A DNA stretch of 64,000 nucleotides from CAVQCX01 sp963775335 (GTDB taxonomy: Bacteria; Pseudomonadota; Gammaproteobacteria; Chromatiales; Chromatiaceae). This document shows, in pieces, positions 24,412 through 32,464 of the stretch. The stretch spans positions 2,294,001-2,358,000 of the forward strand of contig CAVZIJ010000003.1 in assembly GCA_963775335.1 (NCBI GenBank), given 5' to 3'. The notes under the pieces were generated by a model. The model saw only the letters and a list, made by a program, of their open reading frames with translations. It searched no databases and was not told the origin of the DNA. Both the position numbers and the translations under genes were made by a program. The stretch's first letter is position 1. Every line of letters begins with the position of its first letter.

Positions 24412-26724
24412 ATGAGCATCCGGACCCGTCTGACCTACGCGCTGCTCACCTTCATCTGTTTGTTCGCCCTGAACCTCGCCGTCTTCGCCTGGACCCAGTC
24501 CAAACAGAACACCAGCATCGAACGGCTCCGGACGGCCGCATCCAAGCAGTTCGAGGTGATCGCTCTGACCCAGGGCGCCCGCGAGCAGAACCGCAGAGCC
24601 TTCCTGCTGCGAACCCTGCTGCTCAGCGACGAGCACACACAGCTCAAGGTCGAGGAGCTGGTCGCAATGCTCAATCGGGTCCGCGATCTCGAATCCATCA
24701 GCCAGCGGCTGGAGCAAACCGCGAACGCCATGGACCGGGCCGCGGTCTCCGCGGCGAGCGACGCCCTTCGAAGGCTGATCCATCGCTGGTTGGACTTCTA
24801 CGGGGCGTTCGCGGCCGCCGGCGTCACCGGCGTCGCGCCGGACACGACGAGCTGGGAGCCCCTGTTCAACGCGCTGACCGATCGGACCGGTGAGCTGCTC
24901 CGCGCCGAGCGAGGGGCCGTCGAGCAAGCCGACAACGCCTTTGCGGAAGCGAAGGCCGTGACGAGCCAGGTATCCTACGCCATCTTCGCTTGCTCGCTGC
25001 TGGTCTCCATCATCCTCGGCTTCACCGTCATCCAGGCCATCGGGCGGGGTGTGGGCACGCTACGCGAAGGCGCCGCCAGAATCGGCGCGGGGGACCTGGA
25101 GCACCGCATCGAGCTCAACGCCCGCAACGAGCTGGGAGATCTGGCCCGGGCGTTCAACAACATGGCGACCAGGCTGGCGAGCGCGGTAGCGGAGGCCCGG
25201 GCTTCACGCGAAGCCGCGGACGAGGCGAACCGGGCGAAAAGCCGCTTTCTCGCCAACATGAGCCACGAGCTGCGAACACCCATGAACGCCATCATCGGCT
25301 ACAGCGAGATGCTGCTCGAGGAGGCCGAAGATCTGAGCCCTCAGGAGTTCGCGACCGACCTGCAAAAGATCCTCGGCGCCGGTCGGCACCTGCTCTCGTT
25401 GATTAATCACGTCCTCGACCTGTCCAAAATCGAGGCCGGCAAGATGCAACTGTTCGTCGAGACCTTCGACCTGGCCGACGTGCTCAAGGATATCCAGAAC
25501 ACCATCGAGCCTCTGGTGGCGAAGAGCAAAAACCGCTTCCGTCTCAGCTGCGCACCCGACATCGGCAAGCTGTCCACGGATCAGACCAAGCTGCGCCAGA
25601 CCCTGCTGAACCTTCTGAGCAACGCGAGCAAGTTCACCAAGGAAGGCGAGATCACCCTCGCGGCGTCCCAACAACAGATCCAGGGGAGAGGGTGGGTCGT
25701 CATCAGCGTCTCCGACACCGGCATCGGCATGGACAAGGAGCAGATCTCCCGGATCTTCGACGCATTCAGCCAGGCGGAGCTATCGACCACCAAGCAGTAC
25801 GGCGGCACCGGGCTAGGGCTGGCCATCAGCCGACAGTTCTGCCAACTGATGGGCGGCGACATCGAGGTCGAAAGTGCTCCCGGCAAGGGCACCACCTTCC
25901 GGGTGAAGCTACCGCAGCACGCCGAGGCCACCAAATCCGCAGGCGCACCGGCGGCGCTGGGTCCGGCCGAGCGCCGGGTGCTCGTGATCGACGACGATCC
26001 GGCCGCCCTGGAGCTGGCCCAGCGCTCGCTGGTCAAGCACGGCTTCTCTGTGGTCACCGCCAACAACGGACGAGACGGTATTGTCCTGGCCAAAGAGATC
26101 CACCCGGTGGCCATCACCCTGGACATCCTCATGCCGGGCATGGACGGCTGGCAGGTCCTGACGGCCCTCAAGGCGGACCCACAGACCGCCGAGATCCCGG
26201 TGGTGCTGATGTCGATGGTGGACGACCGCGAGCTGGGCTTCGCCCTCGGCGCGGCCGACTACCTGACCAAACCGATCGATCGCGACCGGCTGACGACCGT
26301 CCTGGAGTGCCTGCTGCGTGATCAGGAGGCCGCCGAGATCCTGGTGGCCGAAGGCGACTCGGAGAGCGCGGCGGCGCTCACCAAGACCCTCGAGCAGCAC
26401 GGGTTCCGAATCACCCGGGCAAGAACCGGCAAGGAGGCCCTGTCCCGGCTGCAAAAGGGCGCCCCTGCCCTGATGTTCGTCGACCTCACGCTGCCCGACA
26501 TGGCCGGCCTGGAGCTTCTCGACGCGCTCTCGAAGAAGCCCGAGTGGAAGGCGATTCCGGTAGTCGTGCTCAGCGACGAAGAGCTGTCCGACTCGGATTA
26601 CAAACGCTTGAGCGGCAGCGTCACCAAAGTCCTGTCGAAGTCGGGTACGAGCCCCGAGTATATTCTCACCCAGATCTGTGATGTGGTAACCAAAGGCGGC
26701 GTCGCCCAGAGAGGTCAGGCATGA
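24412..26724 (+). CDS. Membrane-bound hybrid histidine kinase with two receiver domains
   Basis: The 770-residue protein has membrane helices at about residues 8-28 and 185-208, around a helical periplasmic sensor with no recognised ligand fold. A HAMP domain follows (ARIGAGDLEHRIELNARNEL). The HisKA box has the phospho-accepting His285 (FLANMSHELRTPMNAIIGY). ATP-binding boxes are LLNLLSNASKFT, VSDTGIGM and YGGTGLGLAISRQF. Receiver 1 has Asp571 (ITLDILMPGMDG) and a canonical Lys. Receiver 2 has Asp691 (FVDLTLPDMAG), but its acidic pair is replaced by AEGDSES. The last four bases overlap the next receiver gene. Confidence 0.93.
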   Translation: MSIRTRLTYALLTFICLFALNLAVFAWTQSKQNTSIERLRTAASKQFEVIALTQGAREQNRRAFLLRTLLLSDEHTQLKVEELVAMLNRVRDLESISQRLEQTANAMDRAAVSAASDALRRLIHRWLDFYGAFAAAGVTGVAPDTTSWEPLFNALTDRTGELLRAERGAVEQADNAFAEAKAVTSQVSYAIFACSLLVSIILGFTVIQAIGRGVGTLREGAARIGAGDLEHRIELNARNELGDLARAFNNMATRLASAVAEARASREAADEANRAKSRFLANMSHELRTPMNAIIGYSEMLLEEAEDLSPQEFATDLQKILGAGRHLLSLINHVLDLSKIEAGKMQLFVETFDLADVLKDIQNTIEPLVAKSKNRFRLSCAPDIGKLSTDQTKLRQTLLNLLSNASKFTKEGEITLAASQQQIQGRGWVVISVSDTGIGMDKEQISRIFDAFSQAELSTTKQYGGTGLGLAISRQFCQLMGGDIEVESAPGKGTTFRVKLPQHAEATKSAGAPAALGPAERRVLVIDDDPAALELAQRSLVKHGFSVVTANNGRDGIVLAKEIHPVAITLDILMPGMDGWQVLTALKADPQTAEIPVVLMSMVDDRELGFALGAADYLTKPIDRDRLTTVLECLLRDQEAAEILVAEGDSESAAALTKTLEQHGFRITRARTGKEALSRLQKGAPALMFVDLTLPDMAGLELLDALSKKPEWKAIPVVVLSDEELSDSDYKRLSGSVTKVLSKSGTSPEYILTQICDVVTKGGVAQRGQA

Positions 26725-27095
26725 AGAGGCTATTGTTGGTCGAGGACAACGAGATGAACGCCGACATGCTGTCGCGGCGGCTGACCCGGAGGGACTTCGA
26801 GGTGCGCCTGGCAAAAGACGGAGAAGAAGGGGTCCGGATGGCCAAGGAGGACCCGCCGGATCTGATCCTGATGGACATGAGCCTGCCCGTCATGACCGGC
26901 TGGGAGGCGACGCAGGTCTTGCGACAGGACGACGCGACCCGCCAGATCCCGGTCATCGCGCTGACCGCCCATGCCATGGCGGAAGACCGCCAGCGGGCCC
27001 TGGATGCCGGCTGCGACGACTACGACACCAAGCCCGTGGACCTGCCGCGGCTGCTCGGTAAGATCGAGGCGCTGCTGCAACGGTCGGGTGGCTGA
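26721..27095 (+). CDS. Single-domain response regulator (CheY/DivK-like)
   Basis: This 124-residue receiver has no output domain. The acidic pocket is in LLLVEDNEMNADML, the phosphorylated Asp52 is in LILMDMSLPVMTGW, the conserved Thr is in VIALTAHAMAEDR, and the Lys is in DDYDTKPVD. It overlaps the hybrid kinase by ATGA and is surely its partner, probably the last acceptor of a phosphorelay. The sequence style (AHAM, YDTKPVD) is that of DivK-type regulators. The downstream target is not visible. Confidence 0.92.
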   Translation: MKRLLLVEDNEMNADMLSRRLTRRDFEVRLAKDGEEGVRMAKEDPPDLILMDMSLPVMTGWEATQVLRQDDATRQIPVIALTAHAMAEDRQRALDAGCDDYDTKPVDLPRLLGKIEALLQRSGG

Positions 27096-27158
27096 GCTGC
27101 CGTTGCCAACCGGCCCGCGTTGAGCGTTCTCCACCGCGCCTGATCGGAACGCGCGCTC

Positions 27159-27208
27159 CGGGTCGGGCCCAAGAGGCGTAAGTGGGGTGGGCGCAACGCG
27201 CCGACCCG
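27159..27208. terminator. Inverted repeat between convergent genes
   Basis: CGGGTCGG (27159-27166) can pair with CCGACCCG (27201-27208) over a 34-base loop. It lies between the end of the response regulator gene and the end of the lipoprotein gene, so a terminator is possible. The long loop makes this weak. Confidence 0.25.
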
Positions 27209-27250
27209 ACAGCCATGGCGACGCCTTCGACCCCGGTGTGGCGGGGGGCG

Positions 27251-27778
27251 CTATCGAGTGAGCAGGGCCTTGCGTAGGTTGACCAGCGCCCTTTCCTTAC
27301 TCGCCAGCTCCGTCTTGGCGGCGGTCAGCTCGGCATCCTTCTCCCCGAGCGCACGCTTCGCCGCCGCCGACTGGGAGCGCTCGCGCTGTACATCGTCCAA
27401 CACGCCGAGCAGCGCCGAGGCCTCGACCCGGCGGGCATAGGCAGGATCCTCTTTCAGCAGGGTCTGAAGGCTCTGGCGCGCCCTGTCCAGATTGCGCGCC
27501 TTGCCCTTGGCCGACACGCGGGCCAGGGCTAGGCCGTATAGCGCTTCGCTGCGCTGAGGGCTGCCCGCCGCGACATCGGCGAGGGCCACTTCGTAGAGAT
27601 GGATGCTATCGCTCGCATCGCCGGCCGCGAGCTGCGCTCGGGCCTGGGCCAGGGTATCACCGCCGGAAGCGGTCGCCGGCGCGGCACTGCTCCCCCCTTT
27701 CAGCGGCAGACTTGCCAGGTCGCATCCCGCGAGCACCACGGACACCAAGCCAACAACGATCAGACGATACGAGCCCAT
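27251..27778 (-). CDS. Predicted lipoprotein with a TPR-like and coiled-coil region
   Basis: The 175-residue protein starts MGSYRLIVVGLVSVVLAGCD; VLAGC is a good lipobox, so Cys19 would be lipidated after signal peptidase II cleavage. Residues 42-125 are helical repeats (AQARAQLAAGDASDSIHLYE, YGLALARVSAKGKA). The C-terminal 45 residues form a charged coiled coil (KDAELTAAKTELASKERAL). GGGAG lies about ten bases before the ATG. No named family was recognised. A structural or assembly role at the envelope is inferred only from this architecture. Confidence 0.7.
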   Translation of the reverse strand: MGSYRLIVVGLVSVVLAGCDLASLPLKGGSSAAPATASGGDTLAQARAQLAAGDASDSIHLYEVALADVAAGSPQRSEALYGLALARVSAKGKARNLDRARQSLQTLLKEDPAYARRVEASALLGVLDDVQRERSQSAAAKRALGEKDAELTAAKTELASKERALVNLRKALLTR

Positions 27779-28034
27779 GAACGCCTACTCCCTGATGCGG
27801 CCGGGGGATCCCGGACCATGAGTTTGCCGATGGCCCCTTAGCGGGGGACCGAGTGCTCCATACTACCTGGGCCGGCTCGAAAGGCAACGGCACATCCCCT
27901 CGGACGCGAGGGGTCTTGTCCTTCAAGCCACTCGTCGGGGATGAAAACGGTCTCGGTAGCTGCTCGCTCCGGCCGGGTCGGCCGCCTGATCCCAGCTCCC
28001 CCGATTTTGAATTCGCCCGGCCGCATGGAGTAAG

Positions 28035-28050
28035 ATAAGAGTTTGCTTAT
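28035..28050. promoter_or_regulatory. Inverted repeat upstream of the DUF3050 gene, candidate operator
   Basis: ATAAG (28035-28039) and CTTAT (28046-28050) are an inverted repeat 20 bases before the ATG of the DUF3050 gene, in an AT-rich patch within GC-rich DNA. It could be an operator for an iron- or haem-responsive regulator. No consensus match is claimed. Confidence 0.3.
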
Positions 28051-28069
28051 AGGCCGAGGCGTAAAGACC

Positions 28070-28852
28070 ATGGCTCGATTCAACCCAGACTGCGTGCAAT
28101 CGCTGCAGGCCGAGCTCAACAGCCATCCGGTTTACGGGGCGCTGCGCAGCCTCGATGACCTGCGCGTCTTCATGGGACACCATGTGTTCTCGGTCTGGGA
28201 CTTCATGTCCCTCATCAAGTACCTCCAGGGCCGCGTGGCACCCGTCCAGATCCCCTGGGCGCCGGTCGGCGACCCCTCGGTGCGTTACTTCATCAACCGC
28301 TTGGTGCTGGAGGAAGAGTCCGACGAGGTCCCTACGCCGGAAGGAGGGGTACGCTACGCGAGTCATTTCGAGACCTACTGCGCCGCCATGAGCGAGATCG
28401 GCGCCGACGGCGCCATGCCGATGCGCTTCCTGGAGCGGGTCGGTCGCGAAGGCTTGGATGAGGCGCTCTATTGCGAGCTGGTGCCGGAGCCGGCGCGATA
28501 CTTTTGCGAGACCACCTTCGGGCTCATCCGCAACGACAAGCCCCACGAGGTGGCAGCCGCGCTGGCCCTGGGCCGCGAGCACGTCATCCCGGAGATGTTC
28601 CGGCAGTTCCTGGTGCGGATGAAGATCGGCGAGACCCAGGCGCCGGCGTTCTACTTCTACCTGAAGCGGCACATCCATCTCGATGCGGACTTCCACGGCC
28701 CCCTGTCTCTGGCGCTCCTCGACGGGCTCTGCGCCGGCGATCCAGCCAGAGTGCAGGAGGCGGAGACGGCGGGAGAAGAGGCCCTGTGCGCCCGCATCCG
28801 GTTCTGGGACGGCGTGCTGGAGGCCGTTCAGGGCCGAGCCGAAGCGGCCTGA
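28070..28852 (+). CDS. DUF3050 family protein (haem-oxygenase-like fold)
   Basis: This 260-residue protein matches DUF3050 along its length: SHPVYGALRSLDDLRVFMGH with the start adjusted to LNSHP, then HHVFSVWDFMSLIKYLQGRV, LVLEEESDEVP and FYFYLKRHIHLDADFHGPLS. The family belongs to the haem-oxygenase-like di-iron/haem helical superfamily. Conserved His and Glu residues in FMGHHVF, EEESDE and HIHLDADFHG could bind metal. The reaction is unknown. ATG 28070 gives the family start. A small gene and a HugZ-like gene follow in the same direction. Confidence 0.85.
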   Translation: MARFNPDCVQSLQAELNSHPVYGALRSLDDLRVFMGHHVFSVWDFMSLIKYLQGRVAPVQIPWAPVGDPSVRYFINRLVLEEESDEVPTPEGGVRYASHFETYCAAMSEIGADGAMPMRFLERVGREGLDEALYCELVPEPARYFCETTFGLIRNDKPHEVAAALALGREHVIPEMFRQFLVRMKIGETQAPAFYFYLKRHIHLDADFHGPLSLALLDGLCAGDPARVQEAETAGEEALCARIRFWDGVLEAVQGRAEAA

Positions 28853-28858
28853 GCAGCC

Positions 28859-29167
28859 ATGCGCACCAACCCGATCTATCCCGGAATCCAACAGGACGTC
28901 TTCGGCGGCATGACCGACATCGGCGGCATCATCAAGGATGCCTGGGCCCTCGGTCTGCTGCCGGAAAGCGAGACCTGCGAAGGCTGGCCCTATGCCAAGA
29001 TCCAGCAGCTCTACGACCAGGTGTCCCGGGCCTGGGAGCCCCACGGCCACCTGGTAAGCCGGCTCCCGCCAGAGCTCAAGGAGCGCTATCTGCGCATCCA
29101 GGGGCAGGCCCTGCAGCGCGCCAGGGAGCTGGGTTGGGAGCCCCCGATGGAGAGCGACGACGGATAG
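28859..29167 (+). CDS. Small conserved-looking protein of unknown function
   Basis: The 102-residue soluble protein MRTNPIYPGIQQDVFGGMTD starts six bases after the DUF3050 stop, so it is probably translated with it. It is predicted to be helical (EGWPYAKIQQLYDQVSRAWE) and has no signal peptide, membrane segment or cysteine cluster; its single Cys is at about residue 41. I do not recognise the family. Its place between two haem-oxygenase-related genes suggests an accessory role. Confidence 0.6.
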   Translation: MRTNPIYPGIQQDVFGGMTDIGGIIKDAWALGLLPESETCEGWPYAKIQQLYDQVSRAWEPHGHLVSRLPPELKERYLRIQGQALQRARELGWEPPMESDDG

Positions 29168-29222
29168 GCCCGGGACCCCGACCACGGCATCGTACCAGCG
29201 ACCTGAGTCCCGACGACACACC

Positions 29223-29933
29223 ATGGCCGATGACGCCCAGCTCATCGTCGACGCCCGCCGGCTCTATGCAGGGCGATTCGAGGGGGTGCTCTCGACTCAC
29301 TCCTTGGAGCACCCCGGCTATCCGCTAGGCTCCCTGGTCCCCTACAGCCTGGACCGGCAGGGCCGGCCCCTGATCCTGATCTCCCACCTCGCCCAGCACA
29401 CACGCAATCTGGCGATGGACCCGCGCTGCGCCCTGACCCTGGTCGAGCCGGGAGAGGCTGACCCGCAGCAGCGGATGCGCCTGAGCCTGATCGCCGAGGC
29501 CCACCGGATCGAGGACAGAGTCGATGAGCTGGCCGAGCGTCACTTCCGGTATTTCCCGGCGGCCCGGCCCTACTTCGAGGAGCTCAATTTCAGCTTCTAT
29601 CGGCTGGAGCCGGTGCATGCGCACTTGGTCGGCGGCTTCGGGGCAGCTCGTTGGCTAGGCAGCGACCGGCTGCTCAGCGCCAATCCCTTCGATGCAGCGA
29701 CCGAGCGGGGCATTGTGGAGCACATGAATCTGGAGCATCGGGACGCCCTGGCCCGGTACCTGCGCGCAATCGGCCTGTCCGAGCCGCCCCAGCCCCTGAG
29801 CCTCGCCGGTATCGACGGCACCGGCATCGACATCCGCGCAGCGGAGCGCCTGCTGCGGGTCCCGCTGCCCCGCAAGATCACCACCCCCGCAGACGCCCGC
29901 GAGGAGCTGGTGGCGATGGCCAGGCCTCACTAG
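29223..29933 (+). CDS. HugZ-like flavin-reductase-fold protein with C-terminal DUF2470 domain
   Basis: The 236-residue protein has an N-terminal split-barrel domain like pyridoxamine-phosphate oxidase (FEGVLSTHSLEHPGYPLGSL, then ALTLVEPGEADPQQRMRLSL and FSFYRLEPVHAHLVGGFGAA). A DUF2470 domain follows (IVEHMNLEHRDALARYLRAI). HugZ proteins with this architecture bind haem and, in Helicobacter and Campylobacter, degrade it for iron. Related proteins in other bacteria have no proven activity. It follows the small gene by 55 bases. With the DUF3050 gene it forms a possible haem or iron group. Confidence 0.85.
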   Translation: MADDAQLIVDARRLYAGRFEGVLSTHSLEHPGYPLGSLVPYSLDRQGRPLILISHLAQHTRNLAMDPRCALTLVEPGEADPQQRMRLSLIAEAHRIEDRVDELAERHFRYFPAARPYFEELNFSFYRLEPVHAHLVGGFGAARWLGSDRLLSANPFDAATERGIVEHMNLEHRDALARYLRAIGLSEPPQPLSLAGIDGTGIDIRAAERLLRVPLPRKITTPADAREELVAMARPH

Positions 29934-29944
29934 CCCCGTCCGAA

Positions 29945-31369
29945 TCAGCCCTTCGCCTCGCCGATCCAGTCAGTGTGGAAGAACTCGCCCCGAGGACGGT
30001 CGATGCGCTCGTAGGTATGGGCGCCGAAATAGTCGCGCTGGGCCTGCAGCAGGTTGGCCGGCAGGCGGGCGCTGCGGTACCCGTCGTAGAAGCTGAGCGC
30101 CGAGGCGAACGCGGGCACCGGCGCCCCCAGGCTCACCGCGATGGCGACGGTCCGGCGCCAACCCGGCAGTGCGGCCCTGATGGCGTCCCGGAAGAAGTCG
30201 TCGACCAGCAGGTTCTCCAGCCCCGGGCTGGCATCGAACGCCCGCTTGATGTCGTTCAGGAAGCGGCTGCGGATGATGCAGCCGCCCCTCCACATCAGGG
30301 CGATGTCGCCGAACTGCAGGCTCCAGCCGTAGTGCCGGGCCGCCTCGCGCATGAGCATGTAGCCCTGGGCGTAGGAGACGATCTTGGACGCATAGAGGGC
30401 ATCGTGGACGTCCTTCACCACCTGGGCGGCATCGCCACCGAACGGTCGGGCCGCGCCACTGAGGGACTCGGAGGCCCGAGCCCGCTCGTCCTTCATCGCC
30501 GATAGGTCGCGGGCGAACACCGCCTCGCCGATCAGGGTCAGCGGCACGCCGAGCTCCAGGGCGTTGATGCCGGTCCACTTGCCGGTGCCCTTCTGGCCCG
30601 CGCTGTCCAGAATCTTGTCCACCAACGGCGCACCGTCGGAGTCGCGGCGTCCCAGGATGTCGGCGGTGATCTCGATCAGGTAGGAATCGAGCACGCCGCC
30701 GTTCCAGTCCGTGAACACCCGCTGGACGTCCGCCACGTCCATGCCCAAGGCGTCGCGCATCAGCGAGTAGGCCTCGCAGATCAGCTGCATGTCGCCGTAC
30801 TCGATGCCGTTGTGCACCATCTTCACGTAGTGCCCGGCACCCTCCTCGCCCACCCACTGGCAGCAGGGGGCCCCATCCACCTTGGCGGCAATGTCCTGGA
30901 AGATGCCTTTGAGCAGCGGCCAGGCCTGGGGATTGCCGCCCGGCATGATGGAAGGTCCGTGGCGAGCCCCTTCCTCGCCCCCGGAAACGCCCGTTCCGAG
31001 AAACAGTATCCCGCGCTCGGCCAGCTCGCGGGTGCGCCTGATGCTGTCCGTGAACCAGGAGTTGCCGCCGTCGATGATCACGTCGCCCTCCTCCAGGTGA
31101 GGCAGCAACGCCGCGATGCTCTTGTCGACCGCTTCGCCCGCCTGGACCATCAGCATCACCCGCCGGGGGCGTTTCAGGGCACCCACCAGCTCTTCGAAGG
31201 AGTAGGCCGGAATGATGTCCCGACCGACAGCGGGGCCCGCCATGAACTCTTCGGTGCGGGAAGCGGTACGGTTGTGGACGGCCACGCGGTAGCCGTGGTC
31301 GCTCATGTTGAGCACCAGGTTCTGGCCCATCACTGCAAGTCCGATCAAGCCGATATCTGCATCTGTCAT
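29945..31369 (-). CDS. gnd: 6-phosphogluconate dehydrogenase, decarboxylating
   Basis: Gnd oxidises and decarboxylates 6-phosphogluconate to ribulose 5-phosphate in the pentose phosphate pathway. At 474 residues it is the long, dimeric NADP-dependent form. The NADP fold is IGLIGLAVMGQNLVLNMSDH. The substrate-binding motif is VGEEGAGHYVKMVHNGIEYG, with the catalytic Lys and the following Glu, and AGQKGTGKWTGINALELGVP is also present. It ends 11 bases after the HugZ gene stops, tail to tail, and diverges from phoU. Confidence 0.98.
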   Translation of the reverse strand: MTDADIGLIGLAVMGQNLVLNMSDHGYRVAVHNRTASRTEEFMAGPAVGRDIIPAYSFEELVGALKRPRRVMLMVQAGEAVDKSIAALLPHLEEGDVIIDGGNSWFTDSIRRTRELAERGILFLGTGVSGGEEGARHGPSIMPGGNPQAWPLLKGIFQDIAAKVDGAPCCQWVGEEGAGHYVKMVHNGIEYGDMQLICEAYSLMRDALGMDVADVQRVFTDWNGGVLDSYLIEITADILGRRDSDGAPLVDKILDSAGQKGTGKWTGINALELGVPLTLIGEAVFARDLSAMKDERARASESLSGAARPFGGDAAQVVKDVHDALYASKIVSYAQGYMLMREAARHYGWSLQFGDIALMWRGGCIIRSRFLNDIKRAFDASPGLENLLVDDFFRDAIRAALPGWRRTVAIAVSLGAPVPAFASALSFYDGYRSARLPANLLQAQRDYFGAHTYERIDRPRGEFFHTDWIGEAKG

Positions 31370-31498
31370 GCGACTGTCATCCGATCCGGGTTGGCGCTAT
31401 GCTTAAGTTCTTGCCGTGCAACGACGAGAGCGCATTACAATAGCAGGATTTGCGCCGATCCGAGAACGCCCCGCCCAAGCCGCCGCGGCAACACCGTC

Positions 31499-32161
31499 AT
31501 GACCGAAGCCAAACGCGTCGTCCTCGGCTCCGCCGAAACAGCGATCCACGATGAGCTCATGGATCAGGCCCGCCTAGTGGACCGCGCGCTGGCGAAGGCC
31601 GTGGACGCGCTCCAGCACCGGGATCTCGATCTCGCACAGACGGTCGTGGCCGAAGACGCCGCTATCAACGAGCTGCGCCGACACATCGAGCGACGCTGTC
31701 TCGTCGCCATCGCCTCCCAGCAGCCGGTCGCCCGGGACCTGCGCGTCATCCTGGCCGCCATGCACATCACTGCCGAGCTCGAGCGCATGGGCGACCATGC
31801 CCGGAGCATCGCCCACCTACTTACCGAGCTCTACGCACCGGCCCCCGAAGCGCACGTCGAGCAGCTCGTGCACATGGCCGCCGCCTGCTCGGCGATGATC
31901 CACCGCGTCATGGGCTCTTACAACGACCTGGACGCCACCACCGCCGAGCGGGTTGCCGCCGAGGACGACACCGTCGACGCCATGGCCCGGGAACTGGTCC
32001 ACCGGGTGCTCGCCGATATCAGCACCTCGGCCACTGAAGCCGGCTGCGGCGCGCGGCTGCTGTGGATGTCCCGCAGCCTCGAGCGCATCGCCGACCACGT
32101 CACCAATATCGCCGAGCGGGTGGTATTCATGGTGACCGGCCAGACCAAGGAGCTGGGCTGA
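31499..32161 (+). CDS. phoU: PhoU-type phosphate signalling protein
   Basis: The 220-residue helical protein contains two PhoU repeats. Each has the metal-binding pattern with Glu and Asp: VAEDAAINELRRHIERRCLV in the first and VAAEDDTVDAMARELVHRVL in the second. It also has the conserved LERMGDHARSIA and LERIADHVTNIAERVVFMVT helices. PhoU links phosphate transport to the PhoR/PhoB system and limits uptake. Here it stands alone, without pstSCAB or phoBR. ATG 31499 was chosen for family length; a much longer open frame upstream is antisense to gnd. Confidence 0.95.
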   Translation: MTEAKRVVLGSAETAIHDELMDQARLVDRALAKAVDALQHRDLDLAQTVVAEDAAINELRRHIERRCLVAIASQQPVARDLRVILAAMHITAELERMGDHARSIAHLLTELYAPAPEAHVEQLVHMAAACSAMIHRVMGSYNDLDATTAERVAAEDDTVDAMARELVHRVLADISTSATEAGCGARLLWMSRSLERIADHVTNIAERVVFMVTGQTKELG

Positions 32162-32464
32162 AGCCGCGCCGCGCGCTCGTCCCGTGTCTGACCTCCAGGG
32201 CGAGCAACCCAACTTCGGCGACCGGAGTCGGCTGGCCAAAACGACCGGAAGACTCACCGGGTGTTGGAGAAGAATGGACCGCCGGGACCTCGCTAGCGCT
32301 CCCTTTTTCTCGAGCCGAAATGAAATTTCTTCGCTTCAGTAGCCCAAGCATCCTGGGCTGTCCCTGACCAAATCTTTACCCAAATGCCATTCTGGTCTGT
32401 GCCCGATGACCGATTGTCTTAAAATCGTGCTGTATCCCTCATTATTCTCCTTGGCCTGGAAATC
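32162..32464. other. Intergenic region after phoU
   Basis: About 300 bases without a supported gene. It holds a small inverted repeat, AGCCCA (32341-32346) and TGGGCT (32354-32359), that might end phoU transcription. An AT-richer stretch with TAAAAT near 32420 may contain the promoter of the next gene. Confidence 0.4.

Noticed and set aside
30812..31498. Upstream extension of phoU by 229 residues
   Set aside because: It is antisense to gnd; the PhoU family begins at ATG 31499.
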